Positions 14,884 through 21,180 of a DNA stretch of 24,775 nucleotides are shown piece by piece. The notes beneath the pieces were generated by a model. It was not told where the DNA came from, made no database searches, and saw nothing but the letters and a program-made list of their open reading frames with translations. Numbering within the stretch: the first letter of the stretch is position 1; every line of letters begins with the position of its first letter. The position numbers and the translations under genes are program-made. The stretch is from Pseudobdellovibrionaceae bacterium (GTDB lineage: Bacteria > Bdellovibrionota > Bdellovibrionia > Bdellovibrionales > Bdellovibrionaceae), in NCBI GenBank assembly GCA_947374445.1, contig CANCBY010000014.1:1-24775 (forward strand), written 5' to 3'.

Positions 14884-15356
14884 GCCAAGTTCACTGTCTT
14901 TTTGGATATCGACAAGAGACCTTACTCGGCCCTGATGCTATTCGCCGGACATTGGCTATTGTTAGAAAAGATTTTCCAGTATTAAAAATCTCTTCGATTT
15001 ATAAAAGATTTTTTTCAACCCGCAGTGAGGACCTAAACTCAGAACTTATTTTTGTTTTTAAAACGGTCACACAGCTAGAACCAGAAAAAGTGGTTAGAAA
15101 ACTGAGTCTTATCTCAAGCTGGAGCGCTAAGGCCGAAATTCAGATGCTTTCTTATGAGGGATTGGTTTCGTTGGTGCCAGAGATGACGATACCACATCCA
15201 AGTTTGGCCCTAGACCACGCTGTTTTGCGATGTGCTGCGGAGGTTTGGGGTGATCTATATCATCCGATTTTGGAACTAAGCTTGAATGATGCTGCTAAAC
15301 CGGTAAACTCTTTTGCAAATATAGAGTTCTTCTCTCAGGGTGACACTTTTTTATGA
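14880..15356 (+). CDS. Degenerate FolK-like (HPPK fold) protein
   Basis: The 158-residue product follows the outline of 6-hydroxymethyl-dihydropterin pyrophosphokinase: SSIYKRFFS near residue 40 (usual SSxYxTxP), a hydrophobic strand with T-Q-LEPEKVVRKL (usual TxLxPxxLLxxL), and PHPSL....AVLRCAAEVWGDLYHPIL at the end (usual iPHPr...R.fVl.PL.ei.P...HP). The key stretch with two metal-binding aspartates, normally near D-L-D-I-L, reads AEIQML, so both appear replaced (Glu and Gln), and the HPPK Arg-rich loop is also absent. It may be a catalytically dead relative or have another role. The TTG start overlaps the dapB stop and has GGAG 5 bases upstream. It ends overlapping the next lipoprotein gene. 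Confidence 0.65.
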   Translation: MSQVHCLFGYRQETLLGPDAIRRTLAIVRKDFPVLKISSIYKRFFSTRSEDLNSELIFVFKTVTQLEPEKVVRKLSLISSWSAKAEIQMLSYEGLVSLVPEMTIPHPSLALDHAVLRCAAEVWGDLYHPILELSLNDAAKPVNSFANIEFFSQGDTFL

Positions 15357-15778
15357 CTAAAGTCTGTATTATTATGGCGGCACTTTCTCTTATGGCTAGT
15401 TTTGTTTTGGGCTGTGCTCAAGATCAAATCAAGGCCGAAGAGAGCGAGACCTCGATTGGCGAAATTAAGAAAGCTGTTGTCTCCGTCATTGGTAGTCCCC
15501 GTGAGATCAGTCAAAACCAGCGAGAGTTCACCAGCCAGTATTCTGAACTGCCAAATACCAAGCCGAAAGAGCGCGTTTATTATGTTGTTACGATACTTGG
15601 TTCACGCCGCCCATACGAGGTGGAAGTGAAGGCTTTGGTCGAGCAAAAGCAGGGAATTTCGTTTATCGAGGTGGGCGAAGATGCACGTCTTGCTCAAAAG
15701 CTACTTAAGGATATTCAAAGTAAGCTTCACCAAGGTCGCGATGGTCGAAACCTTATTGACGACTTTAGGGCATTTTAA
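15353..15778 (+). CDS. Predicted lipoprotein, function unknown
   Basis: The 141-residue product carries a lipoprotein signal peptide ending in lipobox VLGC; Cys21 would be lipidated, followed by AQDQ, which does not signal inner-membrane retention, so the outer membrane is likely. The remaining 120 residues are mixed alpha/beta with a beta-rich centre (RVYYVVTILGS, YEVEVKALVE, ISFIEVGE) and a helical end. No known domain is recognised. Its ATG overlaps the stop of the FolK-like gene (ATGA), tying it to the dap gene string. The 31 bases after its stop lead directly to the large exported protein. Confidence 0.75.
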   Translation: MTKVCIIMAALSLMASFVLGCAQDQIKAEESETSIGEIKKAVVSVIGSPREISQNQREFTSQYSELPNTKPKERVYYVVTILGSRRPYEVEVKALVEQKQGISFIEVGEDARLAQKLLKDIQSKLHQGRDGRNLIDDFRAF

Positions 15779-15809
15779 TTAGCCTAAGAGTATTCATGGA
15801 TATTCTTTG

Positions 15810-17999
15810 ATGAAGTTGGCCATTACGAAAGTCCTTATTCAGCACAGTCACATAGGGCGTGCCATTGGTTTTGCAGCCGTGTCGTCTGCGCTTTTTCTTG
15901 CCCCAGTTAAAACAGACAAAGTGATGGTAAAAACCTTTAACCATGGCTTGAGTATTCAGACCGCAAAGAGTGAGCCTCCCCGAATTGCTTTTAATGAAGT
16001 TAAAAACTATATCGATAATTTATCAAACAGTGCACACCGGCCGACAAGACCTGGCAATCCTTATGAAAATCGTTCAGGTATAAACCTCAATGAAAAATTA
16101 GATCAAGCTCCCAGCGTAAAGACTGTGACTTTGATTCGGTCGCAAAAAGTTTTTTTAAAACCGACACTAATTTCACGCGCTCAGATATTAGAAGAGCTGA
16201 AAATAAACCATGAGTTGATTGAGCGGCAAGACACACAAAAAGAAATTGCAGCTATGTCAAAGGCACCGGATTCAAAATTGATTCCCGATTCAAACGCTTG
16301 GATTGATGGATTGTCGGTGGCCCAAAAAAACAGATTGTTGGCCGCGGAAGAAAAGAACTCCGTGCTTGAACAAGATTGGAAGGCGAAAACCTGGCAAGAG
16401 ACTTTGACCGAACAAATATCTCAACAGGTCAAGGGCGCTTCAAGCGGGCCTATGATTACAAATACATCTTCTGGAACTGTGATCATGAGCTCAAAGTTAA
16501 ATCCAAATGCACCAATCACTTCGAGCACAACGGCTTCAAATAATGCGAAAAATTATCTCTCAGGAGAAGTCTTGCTCGAGCCTGGCCTTGGTTTGGCGGA
16601 TGGATACATAGATATCCGGCATGTTCGTGCCGGAGTTGCTCTAGGTGCGGGTAAATTAAAACTTCCATCCAATAAATATACTATCGAAGTGGCAGACCCT
16701 TCAGGTCAAATCGTAGCAACTCTTTACAGTGGGCGCGGACAAAAGCTGGGTGAGGGTAAAATAAAAGTCGCGCAGATAGATTCGATGAAGCCAAAGACAA
16801 GCCTAATTACAATTAGTTCAATACAGAGCAGTTTTACAACAAGCTCTCATGATTTTACTAAGACGGTCGCGGCCTTTTCAAAAAGCAAAGACTATGGTGA
16901 CCGTGGGGTTCAAACTCAGACGTATGTTCCCACTTTGGATGTCGAGGTTAACTCAGACGATCAAGGTGTCGCAAAAGTTGATAATATAATCCAAGACTCA
17001 TGGGGGCTTATCCGAACTCATGCTGAGGGTTATGCACCATCTTTAAACTTAATATCAGCAGGCCCCGAAAAAAAGAAGCCGATATTTAGACAAAAATTTA
17101 TTGAAGCACTTTTAAGTATAGCAAAAGACCAACAAAAAAAATCTGAATTTGAAGAGACAAACTCAGTGGTTTGGGGACAAGCATTGTTAGATGGTAAACC
17201 ACAAGCCGGTGTTCAGGTGGATGTTGAGTTTGCAGAGCAATACCGTCCAATTTATTTTAATCAATTTATGATTCCAGACTCGTCACTTCGGGCCACATCC
17301 GAAAATGGGTACTATGCAATTTTACATTTGCCCGAAGGGTTTCACTCATTGGTTGCTTCGCGCGCGCAGCAGTATTTTTCGCACGCTAACGTGCAGGCCG
17401 AACCGGAAACGGTTTTTGTGGCAAACTTAGAAACAACATTGGCCATAGAAAAAACAGAAATCAAAGTTTTTGATGCATTTTCGGGTGTCCCTGGGCAGGC
17501 TGAGCTTGAAATTCAAAGCCTTACCGAACCTTTAAGAGTAGATGGTTTGGCTGAAGTGTATCTTCATGATGTTGAAAGATTAAGTTTGATGAAAGTTGTG
17601 CCTGCGGATGTGAAATATATTTCTCAGGTTCAAGTTTACTCAGACTCAGGCGGCGACCTGAGGGTAGCTCTCATCGAGGCTGCGTGGCTTCAAAAAATTC
17701 AAAATCAAAACCGGATAAGTTCAACCCCAGAAACCTCCACGGTTGTTGGATTTGTTTCTGACGAAAATTATGAAGTCTATTTACCACATGACGAAAACTA
17801 CAGTCCGCAAAATATTATCTATTTTGATGCAGCAGGAAGCGTCAGCTCCTCAGGAGTGGCTGGCGGTGGCTTCATTATGTTCAACGTACCTCAAGGAACG
17901 CATTCCGTTGTCGCAGCCGCCAAATCGACCAACGCGGTTCACACACAGGTTGTGCCCGTGGACCCCGGAACTGCTGCGGTTTTGTATTTTCATTTTTAA
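15810..17999 (+). CDS. Large exported beta-rich protein with carboxypeptidase-regulatory-like repeats
   Basis: The 729-residue product begins with a basic, hydrophobic N-terminus (about 17-33), probably an uncleaved signal anchor or a poorly defined signal peptide. A flexible Ser/Thr/Asn-rich region (to about 245) precedes at least three beta-rich units of the carboxypeptidase-regulatory (transthyretin-like) kind: about 248-310, 450-530 (VVWGQALLDGKPQAGVQVDV, then ENGYYAILHLPEGFHSLVAS) and 640-729 (TVVGFVSDE, then FIMFNVPQGTHSVVAAA). Such units usually build surface or periplasmic protein stalks. No enzyme motif was found. The ATG at 15810 follows a TTG codon directly in frame; GGA lies 9 bases upstream. 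It ends the ftsK-dap string and converges with murD with only 6 bases between, and no terminator is visible. Confidence 0.75.
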   Translation: MKLAITKVLIQHSHIGRAIGFAAVSSALFLAPVKTDKVMVKTFNHGLSIQTAKSEPPRIAFNEVKNYIDNLSNSAHRPTRPGNPYENRSGINLNEKLDQAPSVKTVTLIRSQKVFLKPTLISRAQILEELKINHELIERQDTQKEIAAMSKAPDSKLIPDSNAWIDGLSVAQKNRLLAAEEKNSVLEQDWKAKTWQETLTEQISQQVKGASSGPMITNTSSGTVIMSSKLNPNAPITSSTTASNNAKNYLSGEVLLEPGLGLADGYIDIRHVRAGVALGAGKLKLPSNKYTIEVADPSGQIVATLYSGRGQKLGEGKIKVAQIDSMKPKTSLITISSIQSSFTTSSHDFTKTVAAFSKSKDYGDRGVQTQTYVPTLDVEVNSDDQGVAKVDNIIQDSWGLIRTHAEGYAPSLNLISAGPEKKKPIFRQKFIEALLSIAKDQQKKSEFEETNSVVWGQALLDGKPQAGVQVDVEFAEQYRPIYFNQFMIPDSSLRATSENGYYAILHLPEGFHSLVASRAQQYFSHANVQAEPETVFVANLETTLAIEKTEIKVFDAFSGVPGQAELEIQSLTEPLRVDGLAEVYLHDVERLSLMKVVPADVKYISQVQVYSDSGGDLRVALIEAAWLQKIQNQNRISSTPETSTVVGFVSDENYEVYLPHDENYSPQNIIYFDAAGSVSSSGVAGGGFIMFNVPQGTHSVVAAAKSTNAVHTQVVPVDPGTAAVLYFHF

Positions 18000-18005
18000 C
18001 TTAAA

Positions 18006-19301
18006 CTACGGGTTAGAGTTAATCCGTGATTTAAAAAAACTTCCACGTTCTTCGAAATTCTTAAATTCATCGAGGCTTGTGCCGCCTGGCGAGAGTAAAA
18101 TCAAATCATTGGATTGAGCTGATTTTTTTGCAGCATCAATCGCATCAGCTAGGCGCAAAAACTCTTCACCCAAAAGCGCAGAGACGTCATGTGCTGTTTT
18201 TCGGCACTCACCAAAAAAATAGAATTTGATGGGCGAAAGCTGACTTAAAACACCAAGCTCGCTCCAAGGAAGAGATTTGTCTTTTCCACCGATAAGGAGA
18301 TGAATGCACCCATTAACAGAGGCTCGCAGAGACCCTGCGGCTGTGATCACACTTTTTATGGTGGTTGCTTTAGAGTCGTTCACAAAAAGCACTCCGTTGT
18401 GAACACCAAGGTTTTCAACCCTGTGCGGGAGACCAGCAAATGATTTCATGGCTTGAATAGATGTGGTTGGCCACCCCGCCTTGAGGGCGATTTTGCAGGC
18501 AAGAGCAAAGTTGTCGCGGTTGTGGGCTCCAAGAAGTTGGCTCTCGTTGGGATTCAGGTCCTTAATTTCGGTATCGTTTTGGTCGGTGAAAACTAGGCCC
18601 CCAGGGTGCGAAAAGCCCTTTGCAAAAAAAGAAAGATCGCCTCCATTTGAATTAAGAATCATTGGCCCCGAGGTGATTTCCGAAAGATGCCACTTTGTTT
18701 TGTAATAGTGAGAAAGGCTTTGATATCGTTCAAGATGGTTGGGAGTAAGATAAGTTATAGCGCCGATATCACAGTGTAGTTCTACACAGTTTTCTAAATT
18801 ATAACTTGAGAGCTCAAGAACAATCCAATCGGCGCGAGTGTCGCCCGCGAGAATTTTTTTTACGTATACAGAAAGTGGCAGGCCAAGATTTCCACCAACA
18901 AATCCACATTTTGAAAATGAATTTAAACCAGACTCTAGCAATGAGGCGACGGTACTTTTTCCTAGGCTGCCTGTAATTCCGATAATGCGCTCAGTAGTCA
19001 GAACTTGGCAGGCCAACGAAAGCTCGCTTGTAATTATTCCGCCAGCATTTTGAAAACTTTGAATCCAGAGCTTAGAGAGGGCCACGCCAGGCGACACCAC
19101 AAGAGTTTTCGGCCGAAAACTTCGAATTAGATGATCTGGGTCATTAAAATCAGCGGGATTTTTATCATCAAAAGTTGCAATTTCAGATCTGGAAACTCCA
19201 GCAGATAGCAATAGGTCAAGGGCCGCCTCACCGGCAATACCCAGACCAACTACAGCAATGGGAGGTTTAATTTTTGAAAATGTAAAAATCGGCTTCTCCA
19301 T
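18006..19301 (-). CDS. murD: UDP-N-acetylmuramoyl-L-alanine--D-glutamate ligase
   Basis: The 431-residue product is a Mur ligase with all three domains. The N-terminal Rossmann part (VVGLGIAGEAALDLL, 17-31) binds the nucleotide. The central ATPase has the P-loop GITGSLGKST (about 108-117) and LELSSYNLE and TPNHLERY. The C-terminal domain has LPHRVENLG, VNDSKATT and LLSPGGTSLDEFKNFEERG. It adds D-glutamate to UDP-MurNAc-L-alanine in the cytosol. In the P-loop the family consensus GTNGKS reads GSLGKS: the Gly, Lys and Ser used for ATP are kept, while the adjoining Thr and Asn differ. It stands apart from other mur genes, next to a metallophosphoesterase with divergent starts. Confidence 0.93.
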   Translation of the reverse strand: MEKPIFTFSKIKPPIAVVGLGIAGEAALDLLLSAGVSRSEIATFDDKNPADFNDPDHLIRSFRPKTLVVSPGVALSKLWIQSFQNAGGIITSELSLACQVLTTERIIGITGSLGKSTVASLLESGLNSFSKCGFVGGNLGLPLSVYVKKILAGDTRADWIVLELSSYNLENCVELHCDIGAITYLTPNHLERYQSLSHYYKTKWHLSEITSGPMILNSNGGDLSFFAKGFSHPGGLVFTDQNDTEIKDLNPNESQLLGAHNRDNFALACKIALKAGWPTTSIQAMKSFAGLPHRVENLGVHNGVLFVNDSKATTIKSVITAAGSLRASVNGCIHLLIGGKDKSLPWSELGVLSQLSPIKFYFFGECRKTAHDVSALLGEEFLRLADAIDAAKKSAQSNDLILLSPGGTSLDEFKNFEERGSFFKSRINSNP

Positions 19302-19329
19302 TTCGCTAAGGCTCTAGCATAATATAATC
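19302..19329. promoter_or_regulatory. 28-bp divergent start region of murD and the metallophosphoesterase
   Basis: Only 28 bases separate the two ATGs. A perfect TATAAT (19323-19328, plus) ends one base before the plus-strand ATG, too close to serve that start as a normal -10. Read on minus, TATATT (19321-19326) or TATTAT (19319-19324) could serve murD with a leader of about 10 bases. No -35 element was convincing, and neither start has a clear ribosome site. Confidence 0.3.
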
Positions 19330-20781
19330 ATGAAGTTGAGTAAATACACAGCCATTGTCAGCGATATGCACCTTTGCGAGGCCGAACCCGTAAACTTGAA
19401 ATACCCTCTTTGGAAAAAGTTTAAAACACGCCAATTCTTTTTTGATGATGTTTTTGTCGAGTTTTTGAATCACATACGTTCTCGGGCTCGAAATGCTCCT
19501 GTTGAGCTGGTTATGAATGGCGATATTTTTGATTTCGATAGCGTTATGATGCTTCCTAAAGAGCCATTTTTTCGAATCAGTTGGCTCGAAAAAAGACGAG
19601 GCCTCAGTCCACGGCCCGAAAGGTCAAAATTTAAAATTGAAGTCATACTGAAAGATCACCAAGTATTTGTTGAAGGTTTAAGGCAGTTTGTTGTTCAAGG
19701 TAATGAGATTGTTTTTGTGATGGGAAACCACGATCTAGAGCTGCACTTTCCGATTGTTCAAGAGGCCATTCTTCATGGTCTAAATTTGCCAAAAGATTTA
19801 CAAAACAAAGTTCGTTTTGTTGAATGGTTTTATATTAGCAACCAAGATACATTGATCGAACATGGAAACCAATATGATCCGTATTGTGTTTGTGATGACC
19901 CGATCAATCCGTTTATTCAGGGTTATAACTACAAGAGCATCAAGCTGCCTTTTGGCAACCAAGCATGCAGATACATCATGAACGGAATGGGCTTTTTTAA
20001 TCCGCATGTCGATACGAATTACATTATGTCGCTAGGTCAATATATTCACTTCTTCTATAGGTATATGCTCAAAGCACAGCCATTGCTTCTGATAACTTGG
20101 TTTTGGGGTGCGGTCGTTACTCTGTGGAAGACATTTCAAGACAGCCTTCATGTCCCGATTCGTGAGCCACTAAGTGTTGAGTTGCGGGTCAATGAAATTG
20201 CCAAAAAAGCCAACGCCGAACCACGAATGGTGCGAGAGCTGAAAGAGCTTTTTGCGGCGCCCTCGGGTTATAGCCCTCTTTTGTTGGCCAGAGAGCTTTG
20301 GCTCGACAGAGCATTTTTAATTTTTATCAGTTTTTTTGTGATCTTTGAGATCATGCTGGCCGTTCGCCAGGTTTATGAAGTCTCATTTTTTTGGGCTTTT
20401 ATTCCGTTGTTTTTGATGTTGCCGTTTTTTTTGTTTTACAGCCAATCAATCACATCTCTTGTTTCGAGCTATAAAGAGCCTGATGAACGAACTCTTGCGA
20501 TGGCAGCCGCGATCACGAATGTCAGGCGGATCATCTACGGGCACACTCACCACATTCGCCATGAAATGATTGGAGCTGTTGAACATCTCAATAGTGGTTG
20601 CTGGTCGCCAGCGTTTCTTGACGTCGAATGCACGAAATCCATCGATCAAAAGACTTTTGTGTGGTTAGAACCTGCTGCTTTGACTGCGCCACATTCGGAT
20701 GGCCCAAAAGACGAGCGAAAGGCCTTTCTGTACATTTTTAAGGATGGCCAGGCCACAAACGCAATGCGACGCACAACATAA
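19330..20781 (+). CDS. Membrane-anchored calcineurin-type metallophosphoesterase
   Basis: The 483-residue product has the full metal-binding set of calcineurin-like phosphoesterases in order: SDMH (Asp12, His14), NGDIFD (Asp65), GNHDLE (Asn133, His134), HGNQYDP (His178) and YGHTHH (His405, His407). This layout recalls LpxH-type UDP-diacylglucosamine hydrolases, but the protein is about twice as long. The extra part, between HGNQ and GHTHH, includes a hydrophobic patch near 250-265 and a likely membrane hairpin (about 329-345 and 352-370). A phospholipid or lipid-A-related substrate would fit but is not shown. The ATG at 19330 lies just ahead of the first metal motif, as usual for the family. 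The end is AT-rich, and the histone leader begins right after it. Confidence 0.8.
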   Translation: MKLSKYTAIVSDMHLCEAEPVNLKYPLWKKFKTRQFFFDDVFVEFLNHIRSRARNAPVELVMNGDIFDFDSVMMLPKEPFFRISWLEKRRGLSPRPERSKFKIEVILKDHQVFVEGLRQFVVQGNEIVFVMGNHDLELHFPIVQEAILHGLNLPKDLQNKVRFVEWFYISNQDTLIEHGNQYDPYCVCDDPINPFIQGYNYKSIKLPFGNQACRYIMNGMGFFNPHVDTNYIMSLGQYIHFFYRYMLKAQPLLLITWFWGAVVTLWKTFQDSLHVPIREPLSVELRVNEIAKKANAEPRMVRELKELFAAPSGYSPLLLARELWLDRAFLIFISFFVIFEIMLAVRQVYEVSFFWAFIPLFLMLPFFLFYSQSITSLVSSYKEPDERTLAMAAAITNVRRIIYGHTHHIRHEMIGAVEHLNSGCWSPAFLDVECTKSIDQKTFVWLEPAALTAPHSDGPKDERKAFLYIFKDGQATNAMRRTT

Positions 20782-20788
20782 GCTCAGA

Positions 20789-20909
20789 TATGATTTAATT
20801 GATTCTGGTTGTAAGTCACTGGTCCCTATGTCACCGTATTGGAGTTGGACCAAAGTCCGAAACACCGTTTCGGGCGATCACTTTCTTTAAGGCTATAAGG
20901 AGGCTAAGA
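20789..20909 (+). promoter_or_regulatory. Structured leader of the histone gene
   Basis: The gap before the histone start holds several short perfect hairpins. TGGTCC (20820-20825) pairs with GGACCA (20847-20852). GGAC (20847-20850) can instead pair with GTCC (20855-20858). CCGAAAC (20857-20863) pairs with GTTTCGG (20867-20873) around ACC. The second excludes the first and third. A TATGAT at 20789-20794 is a possible -10 without a clear -35; it would give a leader of about 110 bases. AAGGAGG (20897-20903) lies 6 bases before the ATG, a near-perfect ribosome site suited to high expression. Confidence 0.5.
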
Positions 20910-21104
20910 ATGGCTGAAGTTCTTGTCGTAACGAGCAAAGTTAAAAAATTCATCAAGGAAAAGGGCGATATGAACACCTCTGCTGAAACAGTAGACGTTC
21001 TAAGCAAAGCAATCGAACAGCTTTGCCAAAAAGGTATCGATAGCGCAAAAGCTGATGGCCGCAAAACGGTTATGGCGCGTGATATTGTTATCGATCACCT
21101 GTAA
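20910..21104 (+). CDS. Bacterial histone of the Bdellovibrio Bd0055/HBb type
   Basis: The 64-residue product is a single histone fold: helix 1 about 8-17 (TSKVKKFIKE), helix 2 about 24-50, and helix 3 at the end (ARDIVIDHL, 56-64), with the loop 2 motif GRKTVMARD (50-58), which resembles GRKTVKAED of archaeal histones. It has no N-terminal tail. It closely resembles the B. bacteriovorus HD100 histone Bd0055, which has been described as an abundant, essential chromatin protein with a DNA-binding mode unlike nucleosomes. The start at 20910 is fixed by the strong AAGGAGG; the frame extends further upstream into the leader, but that part has no histone sequence. A strong terminator follows. Confidence 0.95.
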   Translation: MAEVLVVTSKVKKFIKEKGDMNTSAETVDVLSKAIEQLCQKGIDSAKADGRKTVMARDIVIDHL

Positions 21105-21137
21105 TTTGATAATTTGATATTTCTCGTAAAGAGGAGC

Positions 21138-21169
21138 AAAAAAGGAAGACGTTAGTCTTCCTTTTTTTT
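21138..21169 (+). terminator. Rho-independent terminator of the histone gene
   Basis: GGAAGAC (21144-21150) and GTCTTCC (21155-21161) close a GTTA loop; six A before and eight T after extend the stem and give the T-run. The T-run ends directly at the GGAG ribosome site of the next gene, leaving no room for a separate promoter downstream of it. Confidence 0.9.
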
Positions 21170-21180
21170 GGAGTTCGATC

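Noticed and set aside
18000..18030. Terminator between the large exported protein and murD
   Set aside because: Only a 4-bp ACGG/CCGT stem without a proper T-run is present; it is too weak to call.
17743..18117. Plus-strand frame spanning the end of the large exported protein and murD
   Set aside because: It overlaps two real genes out of frame and has no start signal of its own.
20799..20909. N-terminal extension of the histone reading frame
   Set aside because: The sequence is the hairpin-rich leader; the strong AAGGAGG site and the homologous start both point to 20910.
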